A stretch of DNA of 64,000 bases from Bacillus sp. ISL-34. Its GTDB lineage: Bacteria; Bacillota; Bacilli; Bacillales; DSM-1321. The number at the start of each line of letters is the position of its first letter. The stretch's first letter is position 1. Position numbers and translations under genes: made by a program. Of the stretch, positions 16,563 through 25,430 are shown piece after piece. The stretch spans positions 25,947 to 89,946 of the forward strand of contig NZ_JAGGQJ010000007.1 of NCBI RefSeq assembly GCF_018613325.1. Reading direction: 5' to 3'. Below the pieces are notes generated by a model. The model saw only the letters and a list, made by a program, of their open reading frames with translations. It was not told where the DNA came from and did not search any database.

Positions 16563-17873
16563 ATGTTATCCATTTTAGGATTTTCCATGATTGCAGTATT
16601 CATGTACTTAATTATGTCGAAGCGGCTATCGGCATTAGTGGCCATTATGCTCGTTCCAATCATATTTGGAGTGATCGGAGGATTTTTTACAGAACTGGGA
16701 CCCATGATGCAGGATGGTGTTGAAGGAATAGCTTCCACAGCCATAATGATTTTATTTGCGATTTTATATTTTGGAATAATGATAGATTCCGGTTTATTCG
16801 ATCCTCTAATTTCCAAAATATTAAAAATAGTAAAAGGAGATCCTTTAAAGATAGTGTTGGGAACCGCTATTCTCTCAATGACTGTTGCATTAGATGGGGA
16901 CGGGACAACTACTTACATCATTACCGTCTCAGCGCTTTTACCCCTTTATAAGCGTCTGGGCATGAACAAAATAATATTAGCGACTGTAGCCATGTTATCC
17001 ATGGGTGTAATGAATATGACACCGTGGGGGGGAGCTTCCGCCATGGCAATGGCTTCGTTAAATCTTGATGCATCGGAATTGTTCTTGCCAATGCTTCCGG
17101 TCATGGGTTTCGGCCTCATTTGGGTTCTGGTCGCGGCTTTTATATTGGGAAAAGGGGAACGAAAGAGATTAGGCGTAGTGGAGATCCAGCATAATCACAC
17201 AAAAGAAATGAATTCGGAGGCTAATTCTGAATTAGCCGCAACAACGGTCTCCCGTGATTATCGCAGACCGAAATTGGTTTGGTTCAACTTCATTTTAACG
17301 ATTGTGCTCATGACCTCATTAATCATTGATTTTATGTCTTTGACCATTTTATTCATGATTGCGTTCGCCGTTGCGTTATTGGTCAATTATCCTGATTTGA
17401 AAGATCAGCAGGATCGAATCGCCGTTCATTCGAAAAATGCATTGGCCGTTGTTTCAATTGTCATTGCAGCCGGGATCTTTACCGGCATCATGTCTGGAAC
17501 GAAAATGATTGATGCAATGGCCATTACGTTGGTTTCGCTAATTCCAGAACCTTTAGGACCATTTTTACCGGTTATTGTAGCGTATGCAAGTGCCCCTTTT
17601 ACTTTCTTTATGTCTAATAATGCATTCTATTTTGGCGTACTTCCAATTATCGCTCAGGCCGCTGATGCTTATGGAATAAGCGCGGCAGAAATAGGGCGCG
17701 CCTCGTTAATAGGGCAACCGATACACGTATTGAGTCCTTTGGTAGCTGCAGCACATTTGCTAATAGGTTTAGTGGGCACTGACTTTGGGGATTTACAGCG
17801 GTTTGCCGTGAAATGGGCATTAGGGACTGTCACTGTTATGACAATAGCAGCGATAATCTTGGGAGTCATATAG
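16563..17873 (+). CDS. CitMHS-family citrate:metal symporter (copy 1)
   Basis: 436 residues, about 12 membrane segments, the length of B. subtilis CitM (433). Signature stretches include KGDPLKIVLGTAILSMTVALDGDGTTTYIITVSA (about 95-128) and MTPWGGASAMAM. The family imports citrate complexed with a divalent metal (Mg2+ for CitM, Ca2+ for CitH). The metal preference here is not readable. It is controlled presumably by the upstream two-component system and by CcpA through the cre-like site. GGGAGC precedes the ATG. A paralogue lies at 30834-32126. Confidence 0.92.
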   Translation: MLSILGFSMIAVFMYLIMSKRLSALVAIMLVPIIFGVIGGFFTELGPMMQDGVEGIASTAIMILFAILYFGIMIDSGLFDPLISKILKIVKGDPLKIVLGTAILSMTVALDGDGTTTYIITVSALLPLYKRLGMNKIILATVAMLSMGVMNMTPWGGASAMAMASLNLDASELFLPMLPVMGFGLIWVLVAAFILGKGERKRLGVVEIQHNHTKEMNSEANSELAATTVSRDYRRPKLVWFNFILTIVLMTSLIIDFMSLTILFMIAFAVALLVNYPDLKDQQDRIAVHSKNALAVVSIVIAAGIFTGIMSGTKMIDAMAITLVSLIPEPLGPFLPVIVAYASAPFTFFMSNNAFYFGVLPIIAQAADAYGISAAEIGRASLIGQPIHVLSPLVAAAHLLIGLVGTDFGDLQRFAVKWALGTVTVMTIAAIILGVI

Positions 17874-17924
17874 TCACTATCTTGCCGATCATGCAACGAT
17901 ATTTTTTAAATTGGAGGATTTTCA

Positions 17925-18071
17925 ATGTGGGTCATCACACTCTATAAAAACAGAGATATTGTAATGTATGAATTTGAAACAGAAAAAGCAGCAAGGGAAG
18001 TTTTTTGGAATATTCAGGGCAATAAGGTTCTTTCAGAAATCATTTATTTTAATGACCCAGGTTTAGCATAG
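17925..18071 (+). CDS. 48-aa small protein downstream of the citrate transporter
   Basis: A short frame (MWVITLYKNRDIVMYEFET...) with a GGAGG ribosome site 8 bases before the ATG, 51 bases after the transporter gene. It has a compact alternating pattern consistent with a small alpha/beta fold and ends ...YFNDPGLA. No family recognised. Good translation signals and codon use suggest a real small protein that may be co-transcribed with the transporter. Confidence 0.6.
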   Translation: MWVITLYKNRDIVMYEFETEKAAREVFWNIQGNKVLSEIIYFNDPGLA

Positions 18072-18207
18072 TGATAGCAATGAATCGTAGAGGTATTTAT
18101 GGCTAGTTGACAATAAAGGGTTATTCGAAATTGGAAGCGGAACTTTATATGATGGTTAAAACACAAAACCTCCGAGTATCCTTCAAGACTATGCATTTAA
18201 GTGTACC

Positions 18208-18243
18208 CCGAAAAAGCTTAGGCTTTATTGGGGTTTTACTATT
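18208..18243 (+). terminator. probable terminator after the citrate transporter/48-aa ORF
   Basis: CCCCGAAAAAGC-ttag-GCTTTATTGGGG followed by TTTTACTATTATTTT. Confidence 0.6.
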
Positions 18244-18246
18244 ATT

Positions 18247-18819
18247 TTAGACGGTTTTAACAATGATTCTTGTGGTAATCTTCGCTAGATTCATGACTGA
18301 ATCCAGTCTCGTATCATTTAAGGATTGTTGGGGGAAAAGGGGATCTAAATAATTCACGACGGCTTTTAGGTGATAATCACCCAATTCAGGTAAGGATTTA
18401 TTCATGGCTCCGCCAGGGCTAAAAGGACCTTTTGTCAGAAAAATGGAACCGATTTGATGATAACCACCCAAACAAGCATCGATGCCAAAAATAAAGGGAT
18501 TTTTAAATTGCCTTTTTATTTCTTTTAAAACACTTTTCAAATTAAGGGCGTGAACAGGTTCTGCGAGTGTTCCAAAGACATGATAAGGGACTTGTTTTTC
18601 TCTTAGCATCGTCCCCACTAAAGGGCCGAATGAATCTCCTGTAGAACGATCTGTACCAATACATAAAAAAATGATCTCATTGGAAGTTGCCCGAAGAATT
18701 CTTGCGATTTGAAAAGACATTTCGTCTATATCTCCTTCTGCCTCTGTTTCCAACGTGTAGTTGCAATACTGCATTTCTTTTTTTGTCTCCCCTTTTTTTC
18801 TGCCATTAAAAGGATTCAT
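18247..18819 (-). CDS. yyaC: YyaC-family spore protease-like protein (DUF1256)
   Basis: 190 residues of the YyaC/DUF1256 family, related to germination protease GPR and made during sporulation in Bacillus. Signature elements: IIFLCIGTDRSTGDSFGPLVGT (about 49-70), HVFGTLAEPVHALNL and FIFGIDACLGGYHQIGSI. The N-terminal 40 residues are shorter than some homologues. The two conserved Asp (D in GTDRSTGD and GIDAC) match positions proposed as catalytic in the GPR fold. It is evidence that the organism forms endospores. The molecular substrate is unknown. Confidence 0.88.
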   Translation of the reverse strand: MNPFNGRKKGETKKEMQYCNYTLETEAEGDIDEMSFQIARILRATSNEIIFLCIGTDRSTGDSFGPLVGTMLREKQVPYHVFGTLAEPVHALNLKSVLKEIKRQFKNPFIFGIDACLGGYHQIGSIFLTKGPFSPGGAMNKSLPELGDYHLKAVVNYLDPLFPQQSLNDTRLDSVMNLAKITTRIIVKTV

Positions 18820-19029
18820 GCCTACACTCCCTTATCTTATTCACTAGAGTCCTGTGACATCTTGTAGAAATTATAACATGATTAATTTCATTATCTCGTT
18901 TGTTTACTTGTATTTTGTTAATATATAGATTTACTGGAATTTTTGATAAAATAGAAGAGAACAAAAAATCTACTAGTATGAACCGATTGGTTTTATAGAA
19001 CCAATTTTTAATAGAAGGAAGTGTAAGTA

Positions 19030-19884
19030 TTGTTTAATCAATTAACGAATAACGATAGTATACTTGATCATTTACGTGCAGACTGTGAGAATTGTTTTGG
19101 TTTGTGCTGTGTAGCTTTGCCTTATGCAAAATCTGCTGATTTTGCATTTGATAAAGATGGAGGTACACCATGTTCCAACCTGCAATCAGATTATCGTTGC
19201 GGCATCCATGAAAATCTCAGAGCAAAAGGATTTCGAGGCTGCACGGTATATGAATGCTTCGGGGCCGGTCAAAAAGTATCTCAACTTACTTATAATGGAG
19301 AAGACTGGAGAGACAACCCAGCGTCAGCAAAGGAGATGTTCGAGGTATTTCCTATTATGCAACAACTTCATGAAATGCTTTGTTACTTAAATGAAGCACT
19401 GAATTTAGAAGATGCGCAACCTCTTCACCGAGAATTGCAGGCTGCTTTTGAAGACACGGAATATCTCACTAAGCAAAGTCCAAAGTCTATCATGGACCTG
19501 AATGTACCAGCTCATAGAGCGATCATAAATGATTTACTTCTGCGCACAAGTGAACTCGTACGTGCAAAGGTTCCAATTAAGAAAAATAAAAATTCAAAAA
19601 AACAGAACAAAATAGGTAGGGGAAGTGACCTTATCGGTGCAAAATTGAGAGGTGCTGACCTTAGGGGAGCGAACTTAAGAGGAGCTTTGTTTATTGCATC
19701 TGACCTCAGAGAGGCTGACATGAGAGTGACTGACCTTATCGGTGCAGACTTTAGGGACGCTGATTTAAGCGGTGCCGATCTCACCGGAAGTTTCTTTATC
19801 ACACAAGCACAGATCAATTCGGCTAAAGGCGATATGAAGACAAAATTACCGCTTTCATTAAGCATTCCCAATCATTGGAGGTAG
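19030..19884 (+). CDS. pentapeptide-repeat protein with N-terminal Cys-rich domain
   Basis: 284 residues. The N-terminal part has a Cys cluster (DCENCFGLCC ... GTPCSNL ... YRCGIHE ... RGCTVYECFG, seven or eight Cys between 19 and 85), suggestive of metal or Fe-S binding. After a linker with KKNKNSKKQNK come about ten pentapeptide repeats (GADLRGANLRGALF..., about 203-265), which form a right-handed beta helix. TTG 19030 is the start: GAAGGAAG lies 9 nt upstream and no other start precedes the Cys cluster. A hairpin (ATTGGTT ... AACCAAT, about 18984-19003) stands in the leader. Function unknown; this two-part architecture recurs in Bacilli. Confidence 0.8.
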   Translation: MFNQLTNNDSILDHLRADCENCFGLCCVALPYAKSADFAFDKDGGTPCSNLQSDYRCGIHENLRAKGFRGCTVYECFGAGQKVSQLTYNGEDWRDNPASAKEMFEVFPIMQQLHEMLCYLNEALNLEDAQPLHRELQAAFEDTEYLTKQSPKSIMDLNVPAHRAIINDLLLRTSELVRAKVPIKKNKNSKKQNKIGRGSDLIGAKLRGADLRGANLRGALFIASDLREADMRVTDLIGADFRDADLSGADLTGSFFITQAQINSAKGDMKTKLPLSLSIPNHWR

Positions 19885-19942
19885 AAGTATAGCTAAGATC
19901 GGAGCTAGCTTTCATGAAAGGCTTCAAATAAGATAATTGTTT

Positions 19943-20145
19943 AAACTCACGAGTAAAAGCACTAAATTCACGAGTAAAAGCGTAAAACTCACGAGTAAAA
20001 GCGTAAAACTCACGAGTAAAAGTGCTAAACTCACGAGTAAAAGTGCTAAACTCACGAGTAAAAGCACTAAACTCACGAGTAAAGCCCAAATTTACGAGTA
20101 AAAGCGCCAAACTCACAAGTAAATACATCCAAATCACAAGTAATT
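19943..20145. repeat. 21-bp tandem repeat array, 10 units
   Basis: The core ACTCACGAGTAAA recurs with starts of its ACGAG at 19949, 19970, 19991, 20012, 20033, 20054, 20075, 20094, 20115 and (ACAAG) 20136. The spacing is exactly 21 bp except one step of 19. Each core contains the near-palindrome ACTC-AC-GAGT. On the minus strand the array reads as heptads FTREFxx. The same core in the opposite orientation and the same period occurs at 37919-38060. Confidence 0.9.
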
Positions 20146-20331
20146 GGAAATTTTAATACATAGATTTGCTTTAATCCAAAGCTTTTACAAAGATTGAACA
20201 CTGACTAACATGCGATTCTTCATTAGGAAGGATCGTCTTTTAAAATTGGGCGGGAAATTTTCATTTTACCATTTGACTCTGACGTTGCGTAATGCCTTAG
20301 AGTAAAAGATATCGAAAGGAGGTAAGCAGCA

Positions 20332-21069
20332 GTGGCGATGAAAGTGAAAGAGCTAGCCGATTTAGTTGGCATTAGTGTGCGGACACTGCATTATTATGAT
20401 GAAATCGGGTTATTATCGCCAGAGGAAATAACCGATGCAGGTTATCGCCTTTATTCGAATGATAATCTTGAAATGTTGCAGCAGATCCTGTTTTTCAGGG
20501 AACTTGGCATGCCGTTAAAGGAAATAAAACAAATGATAAGCAGCTCTTCGTTTGATAAACAAGAAGCATTAAAGCAACATCAAAAAATATTACTGGAGAA
20601 ACGAAGTCAGCTCGATAAATTAATTAAGACGGTCGAAAAATCGATTAAACATATGAAAGGGGAAATTGAAATGACGGACAAAGAAAAATTTGAAGGATTT
20701 GACTTCAGTCAGAATCCATATGAAGAAGAAGCTCGCAAGCTTTGGGGGGATAAGGCTGTCGATGAGTCGAAGGCTAAAGTGGCGGGAATGTCCAAAGATG
20801 CACAGAAAGTTGTATCGGAGATCTATTTAAAACTTGCGACAATCCGTACTGCCTCGCCCAAATCGGCGGAGGCACAAGAGTTAATTAAAGAATGGTATGA
20901 TTGTTTGAACAATAACTTCGGCACATACTCACTGGAGGCTTTCAAAGGATTAGGTCAAATGTACGTGGATGATCAACGCTTCACCAAAAATATCGACCAA
21001 TATGGTGATGGTTTAGCAAAATTCATGTGTGATGCGATGGGTCATTTTGCTGACGCTAACAAAAATTAA
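20332..21069 (+). CDS. MerR-family regulator with TipAS domain (Mta-like)
   Basis: 245 residues. The MerR winged HTH (1-70, VKELADLVGISVRTLHYYDEIGLLSP) is joined through a coiled-coil helix (about 75-110, KHQKILLEKRSQLDKLIKTVEKSIKHM) to a C-terminal TipAS antibiotic-binding-type domain (about 130-243). The layout matches B. subtilis Mta (257 aa), which activates multidrug efflux genes. GTG 20332 is the start because AAAGGAGG lies 9 nt before it; the ATG two codons later would be 15 nt away. No efflux gene is adjacent, so its targets lie elsewhere. Confidence 0.88.
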   Translation: MAMKVKELADLVGISVRTLHYYDEIGLLSPEEITDAGYRLYSNDNLEMLQQILFFRELGMPLKEIKQMISSSSFDKQEALKQHQKILLEKRSQLDKLIKTVEKSIKHMKGEIEMTDKEKFEGFDFSQNPYEEEARKLWGDKAVDESKAKVAGMSKDAQKVVSEIYLKLATIRTASPKSAEAQELIKEWYDCLNNNFGTYSLEAFKGLGQMYVDDQRFTKNIDQYGDGLAKFMCDAMGHFADANKN

Positions 21070-21093
21070 ATCCCAAGATTAGAAATTTCATGA

Positions 21094-21125
21094 TGGAAGG
21101 TTGCTGCGGCAACCTTCTTATTTTG
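21094..21125 (+). terminator. terminator after the MerR/TipAS gene
   Basis: GAAGGTTGC-tgc(g)-GCAACCTTC followed by TTATTTT. Confidence 0.8.
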
Positions 21126-21766
21126 GAGCTGATTGTCAGGCAATATCCAACCCCTATGGCCTGTACCCGTATGAAAATGAAAAGTAAAAAAAGGGCCATT
21201 GATGGAATGAAGCTAACTATCACTCATCCCTTCGCTTCCTTACTTTCTACACTTGTGAACCATTTAAAATAGATGAATAGGAGAATTATTAAAAAGGACC
21301 ATAAATAATAATCAGTCATAGTGTCAACCCAGGCTGAATTTTTATCCCAGTATGCGTCAGGCACAGGAGAGATATTCTCATACTGTTTATCGATTTAATT
21401 TTTAGTGGTAATTATATAGCATAATGAATATGTAAAAATTCCCATTATATTATTGTAGGCTGTGTTGTCCGTCTGCGTTATAGCGAGGTGCTGGTTAAAA
21501 TGGAACTTGGAAAATGAGTCAAAAGGTATCGGAGCTAAGCGATGTGATTCCTTATTATTTTTTTAGTCTAGTCTCATCCTGTCTCTATCGCTTTCTACGG
21601 TGTTGGTTATTTTTAGCTGGGGTTCCTGGGGAGTGCTTGGCATTATCGTGTTACTATGCAATAAGCCTTTCTGCGGCACTGGTTTTTTGGTTTTGGGACT
21701 CAGTCTTTTTACAAAAAAAGAAATCTGAATCATGAAAGGGACCAGTGATGTGGTCCCTTTCCAACA
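21126..21766. other. gene-poor region with a possible frameshifted small membrane protein
   Basis: The frame starting at 21514 (MSQKVSELSDVIPYYFF...) loses sense after a run of seven Ts. From about 21582 the adjacent frame reads a protein-like hydrophobic tail (VLVIFSWGSWGVLGIIVLL... FTKKEI, stop near 21731). The two together may be one small membrane protein broken by an indel. A hairpin at 21737-21764 (AAGGGACCA ... TGGTCCCTT) follows. Nothing else supported. Confidence 0.35.
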
Positions 21767-22450
21767 TTATTTTTTCTTTAGCATGTTTACGATTTCTTTA
21801 GCTTTTTCTAATGAAACTCCTTCAATGATACTGTTATTTTTTCGAACAGCCGTACCGAAATGATAGTGACCGGTATGCAGTTCGGAATGGATAGGAAGGA
21901 TATTATCCTTATTTAGGCCGCTTCCAACCAGTATCGCTATGTCGCCGCAGACTCTTTTCATTTGTTGAATCGTTTTCATGCGGCTGGGGAAATCACCATG
22001 TCCACCTGAGGTCAATATCGTTGTGATTTCTGGATATTGTGCTAGCATTTCAGCTGAAATGACTGGGTCGTTTGTGTCATCGATGGCTCGGTGGAATGTA
22101 ATCTCCAAACTTTCACATACCGTCAATAGTTCTTCGAGGTATGGAAGATTGATTTCATTATTTTCATTTAATGCACCCAATACAACCCCGTTCGCTCCCA
22201 GTGATCGAATGATTTCGATATCTTTTTTCATTATTTCCAAATCATTTTGCGTATAACAAAACGACTGGCTATGAGGCCTTACCATTACGTTGATTGGTAT
22301 CCTTACCGAATTGACGACAGCTTCTATTAGGGCGTGGCTGGGAGTTAATCCCCCCTCGGCTAAAGAACTGACAAGCTCGATTCGGTCTGCTCCCGATTTT
22401 TCGATTAATATGGCATCCTCTATCGTTGTGGCAATGAATTCAATGTACAT
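21767..22450 (-). CDS. cutC: CutC-family TIM-barrel protein (copper homeostasis family)
   Basis: 227 residues covering the complete CutC TIM barrel. Characteristic stretches are GADRIELVSSLAEGGLTPS (about 20-38), INVMVRPHSQSFCYT, ITFHRAIDDT (conserved His-Arg-Ala) and LTSGGHGDFPS. The family is named for copper homeostasis in E. coli, but that role is disputed and the enzymatic activity is unknown. ATG 22450 (MYIEFIATT) is chosen because GGAAAGGA lies just upstream; the alternative start 24 bases earlier would place that site inside the gene. Single gene, divergent from the next. Confidence 0.88.
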   Translation of the reverse strand: MYIEFIATTIEDAILIEKSGADRIELVSSLAEGGLTPSHALIEAVVNSVRIPINVMVRPHSQSFCYTQNDLEIMKKDIEIIRSLGANGVVLGALNENNEINLPYLEELLTVCESLEITFHRAIDDTNDPVISAEMLAQYPEITTILTSGGHGDFPSRMKTIQQMKRVCGDIAILVGSGLNKDNILPIHSELHTGHYHFGTAVRKNNSIIEGVSLEKAKEIVNMLKKK

Positions 22451-22712
22451 TGGATTTTCCTTTCCTGTATGCAAGTGTTATAAGATTATTAAATCCATTA
22501 AGAATAGTAAAGTCAATTCATTAATAGATACAATGACCTCCTATCAAAAACCTTCTCTAGTTTTCCTCAAATGGAATTTATTTATTTCTCATATTTATGA
22601 AACGAAATGAACATTCAAACGTATAAAAAAAGAATATATTCAATGGTATATTTGAAAGTGGAATGATTGGCGGGGTAATTAAATGAAAATCATCATGACG
22701 GAGGTTATTTAA

Positions 22713-22979
22713 TTGGATAAAGAAAGTAAGGAAGTAAAGAAATCGAAGTTTTACAAAGTAGGGATGGGATTCCTGATCATTTCCCTTCTTACTTGGATCA
22801 TTCCTGTCGTAGCACCTTTTACGCCATTTTCGACTGCGGTTAAAGCAGGGGTCATAACAGGTGCGATCGTCTTTGCGGAAGTCATGTTTTGGGCAGGCGC
22901 GCTTTTGGTTGGGAAAGAAGTGGCAGCTAAATATAAAGGCTATTTAAACCCGAAAAATTGGAGAAAAGAAAAAGGGTGA
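22713..22979 (+). CDS. small two-span membrane protein (transporter-suffix-domain type)
   Basis: 88 residues. Two hydrophobic helices (about 18-38 and 44-68) separated by PFTPFSTAVKAG, charged ends, and a basic tail KYKGYLNPKNWRKEKG. The pattern matches small Bacillus proteins annotated as 'transporter suffix domain-containing'. TTG 22713 is the start, with GGAGG 8 nt upstream. Function unknown. Confidence 0.75.
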   Translation: MDKESKEVKKSKFYKVGMGFLIISLLTWIIPVVAPFTPFSTAVKAGVITGAIVFAEVMFWAGALLVGKEVAAKYKGYLNPKNWRKEKG

Positions 22980-23014
22980 AGCAGTTTTATATAAATTGCT
23001 AGGTGTGAAGCTCC

Positions 23015-23473
23015 ATGGAAACTGAGGTGTTGAAAGTATTCGATTCAGATCGTGCATGATGAAGTGTATAGATTGGGACAAACATCGGTGTGGATGAAAA
23101 AAGATTATCCGAATTTACGGCTGCCGGCCATTTACTGGCTCATGAACGGTATACGAAGGAGTCGGGAGACTAAAGAACAAATAGGCATTGACGTTTCCTT
23201 TGAGATTACATCGACAAAGAACTATATGAAAGTGCACATGGCTTCGATGATTTCACCCTGCAGCAAGAAGAGGTTTTCGGGATGGTGAAGGTTGTACTGA
23301 TTGACTTCGAAGAGCTTTTTGGATCGAAGCGAAGGACAAAGTGAATATTAAGGGATTTGAAATGAATCACGAAGGCTATAGGATGATCGACCGGTTTGTT
23401 GGACGCGATGATACATTATCTTTCCTATTTTAGAAGCATCATTAGATTGATCAGAGAAAACCATGCTAAATGA
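23015..23473 (+). pseudogene. decayed NUDIX hydrolase (YfcD/IPP-isomerase-like)
   Basis: Pieces of one NUDIX protein occur in order in different frames. METEVLKVFDSDR is at 23015; then HDEVYRLG with an internal loss; KKDYPNL; TAAGHLLAHERYTKESGD in the next frame; RETKEQIGIDVSFE, which is a damaged NUDIX box (consensus RExxEExG) back in the first frame; then YIDKELYESAHGFDDFTLQQ and EEVFGMVKVVLIDFEELF in a third frame; and SYFRSIIRLIRE near the end. At least three frameshifts and one deletion (the region between VFDSDR and EVYRLG is short, and the WHETFHCW motif is missing) make function impossible. Confidence 0.85.
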
Positions 23474-23476
23474 AAA

Positions 23477-23522
23477 TAAAGCCCCGACAAAACGATTCGA
23501 GTTTTGTTGGGGCTTTTCTTTT
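23477..23522 (+). terminator. terminator after the NUDIX pseudogene
   Basis: AAGCCCCGACAAAAC paired with GTTTTGTTGGGGCTT, then TTCTTTTTT. The terminator survives although the gene is dead. Confidence 0.85.
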
Positions 23523-23833
23523 TTCTTGAAAAAACATTAAGTAAATCGACCTGTATCTTTCCCGGTCAACGGCAGCCTATTGGCTCGTTTTGTTTCAGCG
23601 AGACACGAATATGTCCTTAGTTGTTACCTTATTTGTCCTGAATTGCTCATAGGGATAATGACTTTGTCTCTGTGGTGATTCAGTTGATAAAGCGAGACAT
23701 ACCAGACTGTAATAGTGATGTCAGGCCTGCAAGTTAAAGGTGGGGATGTAGTTTTTCATGAACTAGGGAATTTATCACTTGTAAGAATATGACAAAATTG
23801 TAAGATGAACAGTGTACAAATTTTGTTAAGGGG
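23523..23833. other. intergenic region upstream of the DUF2690 pair
   Basis: About 310 bases without a gene. The word GCGAGACA occurs at about 23598 and 23692. No confident promoter was identified. Confidence 0.4.
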
Positions 23834-24307
23834 ATGAGTGAAATAATGAAAAAAATGGTTTTAATCATTTCATTTTTTGTAGCTTCTTTAGTCCTTTTTG
23901 GCTCCCTTGATCTTTTTGCCAGCAAAGCATCAGCAGAAACACACATCTATGATGGAAAAAGTCCTTACTATAATGGTTGTGCGAATAGCGCAGTAACAAA
24001 GAAGGCCGTGAAAATTTATGCCAACGGTGCTTCTGCCAATCTGGAGTTGAAATTCAGCACAACTTGTAAAACGGCTTGGGCAAAGCTCACTCTAAGCAGA
24101 CCGGCTAAAGCAGATGGGGAGGCAACGGCATTGGTTGTCCGAAATACTGATAATAAACAATTTAGCTGTGCATCTCCTGGAGGAAATGGTGAAATAAATA
24201 AAGGTCAAACGTCATGCTATACACCAATGGTATATGATTTGGATCCGCGAAAAGCAAAAGCGGTCGCTTTTTGGCCATATACAGCAGGTGAAACCGACTG
24301 GTATTAA
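23834..24307 (+). CDS. secreted DUF2690 (YjfA-like) protein, copy 1
   Basis: 157 residues. Sec signal peptide to ASAET (about residue 35), then a small extracellular domain with the DUF2690 pattern YDGKSPYYNGCANSAVT and LELKFSTTCKTAWAKLTL, and four Cys (two likely disulfides). The length and ending TSCYTPMVYDLDP match B. subtilis YjfA. Function unknown; related domains are common in secreted proteins of Streptomyces. Start: ATG 23834 or, more naturally for a signal peptide, ATG 23846 (MKKMVLII). The next gene, 42 bases away, is a diverged tandem duplicate. Confidence 0.85.
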   Translation: MSEIMKKMVLIISFFVASLVLFGSLDLFASKASAETHIYDGKSPYYNGCANSAVTKKAVKIYANGASANLELKFSTTCKTAWAKLTLSRPAKADGEATALVVRNTDNKQFSCASPGGNGEINKGQTSCYTPMVYDLDPRKAKAVAFWPYTAGETDWY

Positions 24308-24349
24308 TGAAACAGGAAAAGCCTTCATCTATTTTTATGGAAAGAAAGG

Positions 24350-24835
24350 ATGAATGAATTGAATAAAAAGCTTAAAATGATAGTTTTATCCATGTTGATG
24401 ACACTGTCGATGTTTCTTGTCGACTTTGGATTTGGAAAAAATCAGGCACTGGCCGAAACACATACTTATGATGGGAAAAGTCCATTCTATAATAGTTGTG
24501 CAAGTTCGGCGGTAACGAAGGATAAAAAATGGATCGATTCCAATTCGTATGTAGAGTTGAAATTCAGTACTGTCTGTAAAACCGCCTGGGCAAAAGTGAC
24601 CGTAACACGCCCCGCCGTATACAACCATGAAGCGGATGCCAGGATCGTCCGAAGTACTGATGGTAAGGCCTATACATGCTCCAGTTCCGGGGGAAATGGT
24701 GTTGTGAATATCGGGCAGACCTCATGCTATACACCAATGGTATATGATTATGACCCGCGAAAAGCACAGGCCCAAGGGATACATGCGATCCCTAATAGTG
24801 ATGCATATAAAAAAGCGGTGACCATTTGGTACTAA
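24350..24835 (+). CDS. secreted DUF2690 (YjfA-like) protein, copy 2
   Basis: 161 residues, paralogue of the preceding gene. Signal peptide ending ALAET (about 36), then YDGKSPFYNSCASSAVT, VELKFSTVCKTAWAKVTV and TSCYTPMVYDYDPRKAQA, with the same Cys positions. GAAAGGATG precedes it, and the TTG at 24359 (MNKKLKM) has the better ribosome spacing than ATG 24350, so the true start is uncertain by three codons. The copies differ most in their surface loops and C-termini. Confidence 0.85.
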   Translation: MNELNKKLKMIVLSMLMTLSMFLVDFGFGKNQALAETHTYDGKSPFYNSCASSAVTKDKKWIDSNSYVELKFSTVCKTAWAKVTVTRPAVYNHEADARIVRSTDGKAYTCSSSGGNGVVNIGQTSCYTPMVYDYDPRKAQAQGIHAIPNSDAYKKAVTIWY

Positions 24836-24848
24836 AAAACAAAAGTGC

Positions 24849-24883
24849 AAAAAAAGCATCCTTATAGTCGGATGCTTTTTTTG
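24849..24883. terminator. bidirectional terminator between DUF2690 copy 2 and ogt
   Basis: AAAAAGCATCC-ttatagtc-GGATGCTTTTTTT, A-rich on one side and T-rich on the other, between convergent genes. Confidence 0.85.
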
Positions 24884-24896
24884 CTGTCAAATTAAC

Positions 24897-25430
24897 TCAT
24901 GCTTTCATTTCCGCTTCCAATTGAAGCAGATATCGTTTCATCTCCGTACCTCCCCGGTAACCGGTAATGGCTCCGTTTTTTCCGATAACCCGATGACATG
25001 GCACCGTGATCAGAACAGGATTGGCACCAATGGCCGTACCGACTGCCCGAACAGCTGCAGGTCTCTGGACGATTTGTGCAATATCGGAATAGGAACAGGT
25101 TTTTCCGTAAGGTATTTGATTCAGCGCTGACCAAATTTCTTGTTGAAAGGGCGTGCCTTTTACATCTGCCGGAAGAGAGAAAGTCTGCCGGGTTCCTTCG
25201 AAATATTCTTGTAATTCTTTTAGATATGGTGTTAATGTTTTTTCATTTTCAACAAGGCTCGCCATTGGAAAGCGTTTTTGTAGCCAAGACTTCAGTTCTT
25301 CATACGTTTGACCGGGAGAGCCAACATAGCAAAGTCCTTTTTCCGTCTTGGCCACATATAATTGCCACTTATCATAATTCAAGATGGCCCAGTCAATGGT
25401 TTGTTCTTTTTCATTCTTCATTTTCTTCAC
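24897..25430 (-). CDS. ogt: O6-methylguanine-DNA methyltransferase (Ogt/AdaB)
   Basis: 177 residues. The suicide acceptor motif PCHRVIGKNG has Cys145. The HTH part (GTPFQQEIWSALNQIPYGKTCSYSDIAQ, about 92-119) inserts into DNA. It removes alkyl groups from O6 of guanine by transfer to its own Cys. Its start overlaps the end of adaA by 20 bases, so the two are translated as one operon, the AdaA-AdaB arrangement of B. subtilis. Induced presumably by methylated AdaA. Confidence 0.92.
   Translation of the reverse strand: MKKMKNEKEQTIDWAILNYDKWQLYVAKTEKGLCYVGSPGQTYEELKSWLQKRFPMASLVENEKTLTPYLKELQEYFEGTRQTFSLPADVKGTPFQQEIWSALNQIPYGKTCSYSDIAQIVQRPAAVRAVGTAIGANPVLITVPCHRVIGKNGAITGYRGGTEMKRYLLQLEAEMKA

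Noticed and set aside
19823..20137. A 104-residue frame made of FTREF heptads
   Set aside because: It is the 21-bp repeat read in a frame divisible by three; the opposite-strand and second-locus arrays are equally open. No credible start signal.
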